Shown: positions 50,500 to 63,421, counted from the first letter of the stretch. The stretch is 64,000 nt of DNA from Ottelia alismoides (GCA_037367405.1 JAZKJV010011401.1:248001-312000), one strand, 5' to 3'. Notes: generated by a model from the letters alone, not told the origin. Program-made: numbers and translations.

Positions 50500-52560
50500 G
50501 TAAAGGGCCTATGGTGTCAGACAAATCAGATCCAGTAATCGTTGTAATGACCGCACTCACTGTACTTAGATCGCAAATCAATAACATAAGAAAAGAATCA
50601 ATCCACAATATGAATAAATAAGAAGTAAATGTACATGGTGAATTTTATTATACCTTACAAATTAATGTGTATAACAAGAAAGTCTAGGGGTAGAATCACT
50701 AAAGGCAAGGTGGATAGGTTATTTATTATCAATTAGTAACAATCAATAAAAATAAAATTTGTACTTTATAGATTTTTGATATTTATAGAGTTTTAATTAT
50801 ATTTATTTTTTATATATTTATATATTTATATATTTATATCTTTTATTTTTTTAATTAAATTTTTAATGTTGTAAAATTTTCATTTATTTTTAAGAGATAA
50901 TATATATCACCCGATAGTAATAAGAATAATATACATATTAAATTAGATATGTAATATATACATAATATAAAAATATAAATATATACGAGAACAGTTTTTT
51001 TAGTTTTTAAAGGTTTTAAGTATATAATAGGTAATTATAAATAATTATATAATCATATACGATTATTAGTCAAAAAATATATACATATAGTCAAAAATCA
51101 AAAAAGAAAGTATTTTTGTTTTTTTGATCATTTTCTCTAATTTTGTGATTTTTATAAAATCGTTGTAAATTTTTATGTATTCTAAGGTATTAAATATACC
51201 AAAATATTAGATATAATAAATACATTGATTTGTTCTGGGTTTAAAATAGATAATTAGTCCAAAAAATCCAAAAAATATTTTTAATATATAGTATATAATA
51301 TAAAAAGAAATAAAAATAAAAAACTACTTTTTTGGATTTTTAGGTTTTTTTTACAGATTTTAAAGTTTTTTTTGGAATTTTGTATTTTTTAGTGTTTTCT
51401 TTATATATTTTTAGTGGCTTTTGATCTAGTGTTATAATATATAGTAAAATATGCTCTAATTTTTGGAATTTTTAAAGTTAGTTTTATAATGTTTTGGATT
51501 TTTGTATGTAGATAATAAGATTTATCTCCTAAATGATTTTCAATAAATGAAAAAATACAAGTAAATGCCAAAATAAAAATATCATTCACCTTCAATAAGT
51601 TTCCCAACATTTATAGTAGAGATGAGGTAATTATAAAAATGAAACAACAAGAAAAATACAATGTTGGGAGGGGTATTTTTTAGTTAAAAATAAAGTTTGG
51701 GGAGTTCTGAGCAAAATGCCAAAAAGCACTTATATTACAATTTTTAAGTCTAAAGATAAATAAAGGAAGCCCGAGGAGCATCCTTAAAAATATCCCATGT
51801 GCCTCACGTGGAGAGGCCACGTGAGGTGACCTGGCACAAGGCCTACTTGCAATATTCCAGAAGTATGGGGTGTTCAATCAATCAGAGAGGGGTTCCTAAT
51901 GCTCGGTATTAGAGGGATTGCGTTGGCTAACAAGTCGGGTCCGACAATCGCTGTATCGATTGTTCTCGTGGTATTCGGAACATCACTAATCGATTAAGAC
52001 AACAATCAACCCGCAATCTATGATAATTCAATGAAAATTGTGCAAGATGAAATTTATCATACCCTACAAATAAATGTGTATAACAAGCAAATGCAGGGGA
52101 TGAACCACTGAGAGCAAATATGCATATAGGGGTATTTATTACCTAAAAATAAACAACAAATGTTTTTGTACTTTTTCTGCCTTTTGAAATTTCACAGATT
52201 TTTAATTATATTTAGTTTTTATGATTTTTTATATTTTATATTTTTTTATGTTTTTTATTTTTAATTTTAATTTTATGATGTTTAATTCCTTTTTGTGTTA
52301 AAAATATAATATATATGTCTATATGCAGAAATATTAACACTAAGGTATACACTAATGATTATATATGATATATATAATAAATATAAGTAAATATATACAA
52401 GAAAAAGCTTTTTTTATTTTTAAAGGTATTAAATATATTTATAGGTATTTAAAATACTATTGCTACTATTATTATTAAGTATATAAATATATATGTATAG
52501 ATAGTAGATATAGGTTTTATATTAATACTAATTATTATGCTTAAGATGCAAAATATCCTT
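50500..52560. repeat. Two decayed LTR-like direct repeats, about 1.4 kb apart
   Basis: The block TTTATTATACCTTACAAATTAATGTGTATAACAAG (50,645-50,678) returns in similar form near 52,054-52,087. Flanking words (TCAATCCACAAT / TCAACCCGCAAT, then AGGGGTAGAATCACT / AGGGGATGAACCACT) keep their order. Both are followed by long AT-rich DNA of the style seen in the Athila LTRs. A GC-richer patch at 51,760-51,850 with CCTCACGTGGAGAGG recalls the short repeats in those LTRs. Relation to Athila is inferred. Confidence 0.45.
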
Positions 52561-54206
52561 CATCATTTTTTTGGTTATGAGTACTGCCGTTAATGTCTTC
52601 CTTTTCCAGCACATTTTTTACCCAAGAAAACCTCATCCACTAGATTGATTGGAAGCTTTTAATTGTAAGCAATAATAGTAACATAATGTTTATATAATTT
52701 CTTTTCCATTTATTTGATAAGTCTCTAAATTATGTGCATGTTGAATTTGGTGATATATTTGATTGCCATCTTAGGAACGAGCAGTCAACTTTGACTCACC
52801 CTTTATTTAAGCATCATCAAATTCATGTATTCGATCGGCATCTTTTTGTTTTTATTCAGTATTATGAAACCAAAGGAATCTATCCATACAAGAGTTGTAT
52901 TTAATCTTATTTCACGTTCATGATTATAACCATATAAGTTTTTTTAGTGTTCTTTAGAATTCTTATTAATATTTTGCTTACAAGTATCAATTCTAAAATA
53001 ATTGACTCTCAAAAACAATTTCAGAATCTTGTTAATATCGAGTCTTTTTCCAAAATAAATTTAGTTAACGATTTCTTTAATAATTTGATACTTCATAAAT
53101 TATTAGACAATATTTCAACTTCAGAGTTTATTTGGAACTTACTTTAACTATATCAAATGTTAATTGCCTTTGAAAACCATTTCTTTATTATACAAGTTAA
53201 TGTGTTTTTTATATTTTTTATCAGATGTATTTTTAAAATCCAGAATAACTCTTGCTGATAATTAGACCATGATAAAAATGTTTAGTTAATTAAAAATATA
53301 ATCGCAAAGAGCCTATAATCTACAGTACTAATCACCAAGGTGTTGAGACCTATTAAAGTCGACCTACATGTACTACTCCAATTCCTATGAACTTTTCAAA
53401 GCAAAGATGTATTAACTCTTGTTTTTTCTAATGTTATTGTCTAATCAATGTGATTGTTACATCGACGATTTCTCAAAACCCGAAGGTCCCCGACTTTCAG
53501 CACAGGCTCTGCTCCGTAGTTTTATTCTTTGCTTTTAGCGGTAGATTGAGGTTAGTCCATCTTCTTCTCCCTTCGTTGCTTTTTATTTTTGTAGAAACCG
53601 TGATCATCTTTTATCATCTTCCATCGCTCAACCTTCGCCTTGCCTCCACTGAACCCGCTTCTCCATCTCTCGTGCGATCCCCTTCACCCTACGACCAGGA
53701 TTGAGGCCGGAGGAAGTTGCTCCTTCTCTCTCGTCGTTCGCTGGAGGAAACCAACAACCCACACATTTTTTGCACATTTAATATAAAGTCGAGCCTACAC
53801 TTGAGCTTCCTCTCTCACCTTCCAGATCCGATAGGAGGACGAGTCACCTTCACAGATTTTCATCGGTCATGCACAGCCACTTGTTTGAGCTCTCCGACGA
53901 CATCTCCATCGCATCCTCACCGAGCCAGTTTCCTGCTTTGAACCCACTGTTGAGAACAAGAGGGGGCCCAAGCATAGCAACTCTCTGTTCCAACCATTGG
54001 ATCTTAAACTCGCAGCCTAGGGTTATGAAATGTCATGAATGGCACTGGTCCATGCATGATATTTTGTGGGCTTCAACATTGAAACTTCCTCTAGCTATTT
54101 TATTAAGTAGGAGTGTTAATGAAATTGAACATTGTTTTTATTTTCTTGCAAAAAGTAGTCCTAATTGCATATGCTTACGTAGCTTTGCATTTTTTTCTTC
54201 CTCTAG
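52561..54206. other. Unassigned DNA left of the copia element
   Basis: 52,561-53,440 is AT-rich without supported frames. 53,450-53,960 is pyrimidine-rich and has several short Ser/Pro-rich frames that look like chance. I find no domain, repeat or RNA gene here. Confidence 0.4.
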
Positions 54207-54211
54207 CTATT
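54207..54211. repeat. Target-site duplication of the copia element, left
   Basis: CTATT precedes TGTTAGAATT. The same CTATT follows the 3' LTR at 60,403-60,407. Confidence 0.9.
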
Positions 54212-55039
54212 TGTTAGAATTAACTTTATTGGGATAGTTTGATGTAATTTGATGGTCAATATCAAGTTGTATTAATGTATCTCAATTCCTGGAATTCAAT
54301 GTTTCAACCCTGTGGGGTGCTGTTTAATCCCACATTGTGGAGAGATAAAACTGGCACTTGATTTTTATGTAGGAAGTCCTAAGACTAGTCTGGAAATAGA
54401 CCAGAGAGGACTTTAAACCACAACACACCCACGTACGTGCGGCTGCGGCTGCGGCGTGGCAAAGACCGGGTCAGTTTTTGTAACCGTGCATTTGAATTCC
54501 AAGGGATATGTCCCTTTATCCTCTCACGAAGTGTAACCGCCCGGACATCTTTAATTATCTCTTAAAGACGTGGGCGTGGATTACGAACATATCAATCGTC
54601 ATTTTCTCAGCACCTCTTCTCTCTCGAGGACTCTTGTTTCCTCTCTTCTCTCGATCTCGGGCTTCGTCTACGGAGGTGACTTTCGAGGACGCTCAAGCAC
54701 GGTGCGCACCGTCTACAAGCATGGACCGTCGGACCCTGGGAGCGGCACGTCAAGGCCCTGTGAGCTGGTAAATTTGGGGACGCTGTCTCTCTAAGGGGAG
54801 TCCTACGACAGGATGCTTCGGTTGTGATTTCTAACTCTCTCTCGATTTTTTTCTTCTTTGTCACATTGTTTGTCGTGATGTTTGTTTCCGGATTTTTTCC
54901 TTGCTTTATTTTGCATATGTTCTTAAAATGGATATTTTTCTTATCAATGTTGATATGGATGCATACATACATAAATCTGTTCTGGAAACCTGTTGATATT
55001 CGGATTTATATATGTATGTTCTTTTCGGTTTTATACACA
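54212..55039 (+). repeat. 5' LTR of the copia element
   Basis: It runs from TGTTAGAATTAAC to TTTTATACACA. The 3' LTR begins TGTTGGAATT and ends CTCAACA, so this copy has lost the last typical bases. Confidence 0.9.
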
Positions 55040-55057
55040 ATATTAGAGAGCCAGTTT
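55040..55057 (+). promoter_or_regulatory. Degenerate PBS of the copia element
   Basis: ATATTAGAGAGCCAG next to the LTR resembles the usual copia primer site TGGTATCAGAGCC (initiator tRNA-Met). Several bases differ. Confidence 0.55.
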
Positions 55058-55075
55058 CATAACGTGATAAGAAAA

Positions 55076-55880
55076 ATGTCGGATTTGAGGTTGCGATCTC
55101 GTGTGGATTTCACTGGTATGCCAGAGAAATTTGGGGGTTAGAATTTTAGGCGTTGGCAACAACGCATGAAAATCTGGCTGACCACGATTGGCCTGATTTC
55201 GGTTCTGTAAACTGAGTGCCCTAAGTTATCTAAACAGAATCTAGATCCGGAGGCGGTCAAGATGGTAGATGCGTGGAAAGAACATGACCGTCTGTGTGAT
55301 GGGTGCATTCTTACTGCATTATCGAACGTTCTGTTCGATGTCTATGGCGTATCCACCAAGACTGCTAAGGATCTGTGGGAGGAACTGGATAAAAAATACA
55401 ACACAGAGGATCTGGGTATTGAAAAATACTCAGTATCCAAGTTCTTGAAATTTCATATGATTGAGGGCAAATCGGTTTCGGAACATGCTCATGAGTTTTT
55501 GTTATTGCTCCATGGATTAGCCGAGGCAGAAATGAAACATCCTGAAAAGTTTCAGGTTATGTCGATCATTGAGAAATTTTCCAAGTTCTGGGAAGATTTT
55601 GGGATGTCCCTAAAGCACAGGAAGGGGAAAATTTATCTAGATGATTTAATGGTCTCGATAGCTATTAAAGAGGAGCATAGGAAACAAAAACCTGTGATGC
55701 CTGTAGACGTGAACCCTAAGGTCAATGTGATAACCTCAAAGGGAAACAATGCTAAAGGGAAAATAAGAAACTGAAAGCCAAGGGAAAAATCCAGAAAAAA
55801 ACCAAAGAACAAACCTTGCTGGTAGTGTGGACAGGTTGGACACTGGAAGAAGTTTCTTTAAAGACTCAACAGAAGTCTAC
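55076..55880 (+). pseudogene. Gag of the copia element, broken
   Basis: ATG at 55,076 opens a frame with the copia gag start pattern (FTGMPEKFGG, then NFRRWQQRMKIWL). TAG at 55,139-55,141 and TAA at 55,208-55,210 interrupt it. The main readable part (55,262-55,774) is a UBN2-like gag domain (DLWEELDKKYNTEDLGIEKY, then VSKFLKFHMIEGKSVSEHAH). TGA at 55,772-55,774 ends it. A CCHC knuckle remnant (CGQVGHWKK) follows near 55,828 with a stop inside. No working Gag is possible. Confidence 0.85.
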
Positions 55881-58800
55881 GGATGTCGTTCCTTAGGCTC
55901 TTATGCTGACTGAGGGAGGTGGGCCCGGCGAGGGGTATGTCTCAGTGAGCCATGAACTCTTCTTTGTAAACGAGCCTAATGAGTAGCTTGTTGATATAGG
56001 TGCAAATGTATACATTTGTACTGACAGGATATTTTTTGTGTCTTATCAGACTTCAGCCGATGGAACATTAATGATGGGGAACGGATATGCAGCCAAGGTG
56101 CTTAGGTCTGGACAAGTCGAGCTGAGATTCTCAACTGGACAAGTTTGGACTTTGTGCAGGGTGCTGCACGTTCCTGATATTAAGAAGAATGTCTTGGCTG
56201 GTTCATTATTAGTTAGAGAGGGTTTTCAATTAAACTTTAAATATAATAAAGTAGTTTTTCTGAGACATGGTGTTTTCTTTGGTAAAGGATATTTAACTGA
56301 TCATGATATTTTATTTCGAATAAGATGTGACATTGATAGTTCATTTAATAATATTTCTGATTTTGATTCTTCTACTTATGTTATTTCAAATATTGAATCT
56401 ACTGATTTATGGCATGCTAGGCTAGGACATGTGAATTTCAATTCTATGAAAAGAATGATGAAACTTGACATGATTTCTAATCGTACTACAGACAAACGTA
56501 CCAAATGTGAAATGTGTGCTCAAGCTAAGTTGCCTAGAAAGCATTTTCATTCTGTTAATAGGGAAACTGAAATTCTAGACTTAGTGCATTCTGATATTTG
56601 TGAGTTTGGTGGCGTGATGACTAGAGATAACAAAAGATATTTTATTACCTTCATAGATGATAGCAGTAGATACTATTATGTTTATCTGCTTAAAACTAAG
56701 GATGAAGCCTTAGAAAAATTCCTTATTTTTAAGAATGAAGCAGTAACACAAGTCAGAAAAGTAATTAAACGTCTAAGGTCAGATAGGGGTGATGAATACA
56801 CATCTAAGATATTTGATGAATAAAGCAAATTATTTGGCATAGTTCATGAGGTCACTGCACCATATTCACCACAGTCTAATGGAATAGCAGAACGAAAGAA
56901 TAGGACCCTAACTGATATGGTCAATGTATTTTTACAAAGTTCTGTGCTACCGTCTTACATGTGGGGGGAAGCTTTGAATACGGCCTGCCATATTCTGAAT
57001 AGAGTTCCCCTAAGGCATAAAGATAAGAGTCCATTTGAACTTTGGAGAAATAGGAAGCCAAGTCTAAAATATCTCAAGCTGTGGGGATGCTTGGCTAAGG
57101 TCTTAGTCCCATAACACAAGAGAAAGAAGCTCGGACCTAAAACAGTTGACGCGGTCTTCTTGGGGTATCTAGAAAATAATTATGCCTATCGATTCTTAGT
57201 AATTTGGTCTGAGATCACATGCATAGAAACTAATACTATTATTGAACTTCATGATGCTATATTTTTCGAGGATATTTTCCAATGAAAAAAGGGATTCCTG
57301 AAAATATGACTAGTGATGTAGCCTCAACATCTGGTTCTATTCCACAACAAATAGAAAAGATGTTAAATGTGGGGGCTACCTCTTCTGAACCCAATGAATT
57401 TTTGAAGGATGTTGAACGTAGACGAAGTAAGAGACCTAGGATTGCCAAGGATTTAGGTAGCAACTTTGTCTCCTACCAAATCAAGGGTGATCCTACCACA
57501 TACAAGGATGCCATGGCTTCTACTGAAGCAAGGCAATGGAAGGACACCATTAAATCTGAAATGGATTCGATCATTTCAATTGGCACGTGGGAATTGGTCG
57601 ATCTACTTCTGGGTTTTCCACCATACAAAGCAAATGGGTATTCTGAAGAAAACTTAGACCAGACGGATCCATAGAAAAATATAAGGCAAGACTTGTACCC
57701 AAGGTTTCAAACAGAAAGAGGGTATTGATTATTTTGATACCTATTCTCCTATTACTAGAATGACTACAATTCAGATGCTCATTACGTTAACCTCCATACA
57801 TGATCTCACAATTCATCAAATGGATGTGAAGACTTCCTTTTTATATGGCGATCTTGAGGAGGAGATCTATATGGACCAACCTGAGGGATTCGTAGCATCT
57901 GGTAATGAAAGAAAGGTCTGTAAGCTTGTAAAATCTCTTTATGGATTAAAACAAGCTCCAAAACAGTGGCTTGACAAGTTTGATAAGACTATCCAGTCTT
58001 ACGGCTTTATTGTTCATGAATCCGATAAATGTGTGTACTCTATGATTAAAGGTGATATGTTTGTTGTCTTATGCCTATATGTAGATGTATTTGGATCAAA
58101 CATAAGGATAGTGGAAGAAACCGAGAGGTTGTTGAGCAGTAAGTTTGAGACGAAGGACTTAGGATTTGCAAATGTGATTTTGGGGCTCAAACTAATTAGA
58201 TCTACTAATGGGATAGTTGTGTCTCAGTCGCATTATACTGAGAAAGTTCTTGAAAAATTTGGCAATCAGAGCTGTAAATCTGCATGCACTACTTATGATT
58301 CATCTAAACCCCTATGCAAGAACAAGAGTGGAGTACCTGTAGCACAACTACGATATTCCCATATTATAGGAAGCTTGATGTATCTTGCGAACTGTACTCG
58401 ACCTGATATTTCATTCACGGTCGCAAAGTTGAGTAGGTATACGAGATATCCTGACCGTACTCATTGGGAGGCCTTGGATCGAGTGTTGAAGTACCTTAAG
58501 GGTACTACACTTCTTGGACTGCATTATGGTAAATATCCTCATGTCTTAGAAGGATATAGTGATGCAAGTTGGATAGGTCTAATGGAGGACTCCGGGAGTA
58601 ACGGTGTGACCATGTATGTATTTACCCTTGGAGGTGGTGCAGTCTCCTAGAGGTCTGTGAAACAGACCATCTTGGCTCGGTCTACTTTTGAGTCAGAGCT
58701 GTGTGCTTTGGACACAACATGTATAGAAGCTGAATGGATTAGGGAGATTCTCTCTGAGATGCCCATGGTGGGTAATCCGATACCATCAATTTCTTTACAT

Positions 58801-59061
58801 TGTGATAGCATGACTACTATTGCAAAGGTAAAGAGTTCAAAGTACAATCAGAAAAGTAGAAGACATATCCAAGTTAGACTTAAGTCTATTAGGGATTTGG
58901 TGTCTTCTGGAGTGATTGCTGTGCAAATTTTTGGTACCAAAGATAACATAACAGATCCACTTACAAAGGAACATGATAGATCTTTAGTCCAAAAATCCAG
59001 ACTTGGGATGTGGCTGAAACCCACTGAGAGTTTACCCGCAGTAGCAACCCAACCTAAATGA
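55881..59061 (+). pseudogene. Pol of the copia element (PR-INT-RT-RH), broken
   Basis: Protease keeps DIGA near 55,996 where the family has DSGA/DTGA, after an in-frame stop. The pre-integrase zinc region (LWHARLGHVNF, then CEMCAQAK) and integrase core (HSDICEFGG, LRSDRGDEY) lie in 56,038-56,823. TAA at 56,821-56,823 separates them from the Glu-bearing part (NGIAERKNRT). Further stops and frameshifts lie at 57,112-57,281 and 57,675-57,760. RT (57,760-58,650) has SLYGLKQAPKQW, but the catalytic YVDD has become YVDVFG, losing an Asp. After a stop at 58,648-58,650 RNase H continues (58,657-59,061) with ESELCALDTTCIEAEW and ends in the DPLTKE-type motif. Dead in every domain junction. Confidence 0.9.
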
Positions 59062-59583
59062 ATGGAGATCCCACAAAATATGTTCAATGGGAAAACAAGC
59101 TGTAAGGGAAACTGGTTGGCACTCAATTCGCAATACTTTGCATGTGAGTCCTATCCCTGAAAAGTCGAGTGCCTGAAAACTGCAGGAAAAGGTTGAGCAT
59201 TATGCTCTTAATGGATTCAATCTTTTATAAGCAGGATGTGAGCAGTGCATCCTTGGAGAATGCCACCTATATGAGTATTTCTGTGGGCCGCAGATAAAAG
59301 ATGAGGGTTTATACTTAATATTCTCATGAAACATGGTAGGGTGCATGGCCATTAATAGCACCAAAACCAGAAGATTGTCACCACAGACATCACTCTGTTG
59401 TTACCACTCGATACCATTACATCAAAGGACTAAAGTTCAAGACTTAGTTCACTTTATTCCTGTGATGGTGAAAGGGGATAACTCAGGTAAAGGTTCAAAC
59501 TGGAAGGTACCTTTACTGAAAGGAGAGTGTGGAAACCCAAGATCCTTGGTTCTTTGTGTTTCAACAGTGAATTCGTGGGGGAT
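59062..59583 (+). other. 3' untranslated part and PPT of the copia element
   Basis: Non-coding DNA between RNase H and the 3' LTR. The purine-rich TCGTGGGGGAT (59,573-59,583) at the LTR border is the likely PPT, with two pyrimidine interruptions. Confidence 0.6.
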
Positions 59584-60402
59584 TGTTGGAATTAACTTTA
59601 TTGGGATAGTTTGATGCAATTTGATGGTCAATATCAATTTGTATTAATGTATCTCAATTCCTGGAATTCAATATTCAACCCTGTGGGGTGCTGTTTAGTC
59701 CCACATCGTGGAGAGATAAAACTGGCACTTGGTTTTTATGTGGGAAGTCCTGAGACTCGTCTAGAAACAGACCAGAGAGGACTTTAGACCACAACACACG
59801 CACACGGCTGCAGCTGCGGCGTGGCAAAGATCGGGTCAGTTTTGTAACCACGCGTTTGAATTCCAAGGGATACGTCCCTTTATCCTCTCACGAAGTGTAA
59901 CCGCCCGGACGTCTTTAAGTATCTCTTAAAGACGTGGGTGCGGGTTACGAACATATCAATCTTCATTTTCTCAACGCCTCTTCTCTCTCGAGGACTCTCA
60001 TTTCCTCTCCTCTCTTGATCTTGGGCTTCGTCTACGGAGGTGACTTTCGAGGACGCTCAAGCACGTGCACACCGCCTACGAGTGTGGACCGTCGGACCCT
60101 GGGAGCGGCACGTCAAGGCCCTATGCACCGATAAAGTGGGGGGCGCTGTCTCTCTAAGGGGAGTCCTATGACGGGACGCTTCGGTTGTGATTTCTAACTC
60201 TCTCTCGATTTTTTTCTTCTTTGTCACATTATTTGTCGTGATGTTTGTTTCCGGATTTTCTCCTTGCTTTAATATGCATATGTTCTTAAAACGGATATTT
60301 TTCTTATCAATGTTGATATGGATTCATACATATATAAATCTGTTTTGGAAACCTGTTGATATTCAGATTTATATATGTATGTTCTTGTCGGTTTTCTCAA
60401 CA
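59584..60402 (+). repeat. 3' LTR of the copia element
   Basis: It runs from TGTTGGAATTAAC to TTTTCTCAACA and is followed by CTATT. It has typical copia TGTTG...CAACA ends. Confidence 0.92.
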
Positions 60403-60407
60403 CTATT

Positions 60408-62004
60408 CGAAGCATCAAATCGCATCCAAATTACATCAAAATTTAACCATGTGTAGATTTACATGTAGTTTTAAAAAAATATTTTTTTCATAATATTTCC
60501 ATCTATAAATTTTTTAAAAACAATCGTAAAATGCACAATTCGTTTCCTTCTTGAAATATAAAATAAAATCACTTCAAAAAATAATAAAAAAAGAGAGAAT
60601 CTCATAAAATTGTAGAAAAAATCCTTTACATCAATCCACTAGAATTACTCATCTCATCTATGTGGATCAACCAGAACTCACATAGTGTACTCCAATTTTT
60701 CACTTTAAATACACTATTTGCCTCACAAATTATTTTGAGGAGAACATAAAATTGCACGAATGACAGGTAAAACACCAACTTAAAACCATAGATTTGAGTG
60801 TTGTTCAAGTAACCAAATTAATTTTAATTAATCCATGCAAATACACATCACTAACGGTGGATCATCATACGGTGGATCATCATTGCTTCTTAGAAGTATT
60901 ATATAGATAATTAGAAGAAAGTGTATTAGTTCCCTCCCTCAACTACTTTGCGATGTATCATATCATTTTTTATTGGCCGCCGAAATTCTCCTTTTCAAAG
61001 TGCCTTAGTAAATATACCAGTACATAATAAATTAATGGATCAGATCAAGCGATTTAGCTGGATCTACTTTTGAGGAGTTTTTCGCCTGATCATGAGCTCG
61101 TGTCAATTTTAAAAAATTAATTAATTGCAAAGTCGATAAAAACAAAAAGTTACATGACATTGATGACAATAGCATCACAGTCAACGGATTTGTGAGCAGA
61201 GTTCGATAAATGCACATTTATGTTCTCCAATCCCATTCTCAATATAATATATATGCTTGAAGTTGATGCATGCCCTTGGCACTCATCGTACCACCTGTGT
61301 ATTCCTCCTCTTCTCCAGTTCTTCTCATTGAGGGGTGCAACAAAGCGTTTTGGAAGGGCTTTTCCTGTGAATTCCTCTTCTCTTCTCCAGTTCTTCATCA
61401 ACGACGCATTTCACAAAGCCCATCACCTCCGGTTCGTATAATCTTATGCTTGTCCCTCTCCCAGCTTCTAACCTCCAGCTATTTTCTTCTTGGTGATCAC
61501 GTCCTACTAAATCACAATTTTTGTGGGCCTTTCTCCTCCGCCATTACAGCAACAACAGACGATCTGAGCCCTCATTCTCATCTATCTCTAAACGACTTCT
61601 TGTCCTGCATATACTAAAATGCATATGCTAACTAGTGCCTAATAATTGGAATATTGCATTTTTTATAAGTTATAATAGTTTTCATTTAATGCTGCCATAA
61701 AAATTTATCGTAGAAAGGGATGCATTCAATGTGATGCCATAAGCACGACCTTTTCCTGGACACTGGCTAAAAATTGCTGGGAAATTTTTTTCGAGTCTAG
61801 TTGAAGGGTGGTAACCTATATGTAGATTAGCTCATGGTTATCTGGTCTTATCCACTCAAACTATGTCAACTTGTATCTGCGCCCGATAGTCCCGCATGAC
61901 GCCCCTGCCCCGTTCTATAACCCTCAATTCAACTTCTAGTACTCGTAAACGTGTTTTTTCAAATTTATGGTATTCATCTAGTAAATGATCATCCTAGCAT
62001 TGTA
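60408..62004. other. Unassigned DNA right of the copia element
   Basis: AT-rich, with no supported gene. A CTCCTCTTCTCCAGTTCTTC word occurs twice (near 61,302 and 61,376). Short frames at 61,220-61,620 have no recognisable content. The region is not covered by other repeats in this window. Confidence 0.4.
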
Positions 62005-62590
62005 TGTTTATCATGTAGGCTTAAGAAGGCACATTAACTATATGTTTCTTCCTCTGTTAATAGTAATTCCAGTCCTTCTGAGATTGTCTACTCAGATGTA
62101 GGCGCAACACCATTGTCCTTGTATGATGAAAAAAAATATGTTGTTACTTCCATTGATGCATTCTCTAGATGTGTGTGGTTCTTTCCTCTTAACAAAAGTT
62201 CAGATTTGTACTCCTTTTCATTAAATTTGTTACATATGTTAAGACACAGTTTAACACCATGGCCAAAGCTTTGCACTTTAGATAGGGAAGGAGAATTTCA
62301 TGCATTGAGTTCCTGGTTAAAATACAATGGCATTTTCCATCGACTCTCTGCTCTTTATACTCCAAAACAAGATGGTTGTGATGAGCGGAAGAACACTCAC
62401 CTCACTGAAATTGCACAAACTGCACTTCACTCTACGAAATGCCTCTCAAGTATTGGTCTTTGACTTTTCTGTGTACACCTCCTCCATTTCAAGTTCGGTG
62501 TAGTTTAACGCATGGGTATTCTTTTCCAAGAATTTGGGGTTGTTTGGCCTGAGAACCTCACCCTCAAAAATTTCATTTATGCTACGATGG
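62005..62590 (+). pseudogene. Copia integrase fragment from a second element
   Basis: In one frame from 62,005: the end of the zinc region (CLSCRLKKAH followed by a stop TAA), then an integrase core with IVYSDV, SIDAFSRCVWFFPL, LDREGEFHAL and DERKNTHLTE, ending at 62,461-62,463. The Asp, Asp and Glu positions of the copia core are visible. After the stop, sequence in shifted frames still resembles the downstream integrase segment (FPRIWGCLA) to about 62,590. It is not closely similar to the copia at 54,212-60,402, and no LTR is next to it, so it is a separate truncated insertion. Confidence 0.82.
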
Positions 62591-63097
62591 ATTCTCAATC
62601 ATCCTCGTGAGGTTGCATACAAACATGATTCCAGCTGTTTACCATTATCGACATGATCATTACCTCAAGCATGATTATAAAAATATGCTAGTGTCGATAA
62701 ATTCTGTAATTAGGAGCCAACATCCAACTTTAATCATGTAGTTGATTTCATAATTATATTGATCTCTCATAACCTGAATAAATTAGTTTGAAAAGATAAT
62801 GTTGAATGCCTCTACTCTTATCGTCACGTGGATCAACTAAGAGGTGAGGATGCTAATCTATACAAAAACTCACAGAGATATTTTTTCATGTGGTATATCT
62901 TCATGTTGATAAGTAAGATCGCAATATTTTGTTCTTAATATCTTTCTAATTAATAGATATTTTTATTCATGTCCGACATAATGCTTCTTGTAGATGGGCG
63001 ACAGAGTATGTGGCATGCCAGGACCTTGGCCCATTCAGATTCCAGCGATGATTTTTTGCTTTTATAGGTTTAGGTATGTTCTTGTATTTATTGTTGC
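62591..63097. other. Spacer upstream of the RING-H2 frame
   Basis: No gene is seen. A possible splice acceptor (GCTTTTATAG/GTTTAG, near 63,070) lies just before the RING frame, so a 5' exon or leader could be hidden here. Confidence 0.4.
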
Positions 63098-63421
63098 ATG
63101 ATCCTATGGTGGTGGTGGTATCACCGCCACAACGCTGCCGTGGCGACAACTGTTGCGGCCGCCGCCGCCACCTGTGCACCGAGGGAGAGCCACATCCGCG
63201 ACATGGTTGCGGCTCTCCCTAGCATGGAGCAGTCTCAGGATGTGATGGACACGATGTGTTCCATCTGTCTTGAGGACAGAGGTGTCGAGGTCGATCGATC
63301 TATGACATCTCTTCCATGCAGGCATGCATTCCATGTGGAATGCATCACTGCATGGCTCCTCTGTGCGATCCTCGCTCACTGCCCTCTGTGCCGTCGCGAG
63401 TTAGACGACGGTATTGTGTGA
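63098..63421 (+). CDS. RING-H2 finger protein, probable small E3 ubiquitin ligase
   Basis: This is an intronless frame of 107 residues, the only intact-looking non-transposon frame in the window. A C3H2C3 RING is complete: C54, C57, C74, H76, H79, C82, C95, C98, with the Trp of the CITAWLL segment (W86) that usually contacts the E2 enzyme. RING-H2 domains recruit E2 and transfer ubiquitin; the substrate is unknown. The first 25 residues (four Trp, then Ala-rich) look unlike a conserved domain and there is no membrane segment. An in-frame TAG at 63,071-63,073 lies upstream, so ATG 63,098 is the first possible start unless a spliced exon precedes. GC content is higher than its surroundings. It could be a full small gene or the last exon or retrocopy of a longer one. 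Confidence 0.68.
   Translation: MILWWWWYHRHNAAVATTVAAAAATCAPRESHIRDMVAALPSMEQSQDVMDTMCSICLEDRGVEVDRSMTSLPCRHAFHVECITAWLLCAILAHCPLCRRELDDGIV

Larger units (their letters stand above)
54212..60402 (+). mobile_element. Ty1/copia retrotransposon, full length but decayed
   Basis: It has LTRs of 828 and 819 bp, a 5-bp duplication CTATT, a degenerate initiator-Met-type PBS, and the copia domain order gag-PR-INT-RT-RH on the plus strand. Stops and frameshifts are spread through the coding part. In the first 133 bp the LTRs differ at about seven positions, so it is not recent. I do not assign a lineage within copia. Confidence 0.93.

Noticed and set aside
53450..54237. Overlapping Ser/Pro-rich and Leu-rich frames
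   Set aside because: Short, in different frames, with no domain and no splice pattern; explained by pyrimidine-rich DNA.
54824..55141. Very hydrophobic frame running from the copia LTR into gag
   Set aside because: It is the translated LTR leader; the same frame in the 3' LTR leads nowhere. No known copia protein begins this way and the gag Met lies at 55,076.
63104..63379. 91-codon antisense frame over the RING-H2 gene
   Set aside because: It is the shadow of a GC-rich coding region on the other strand.
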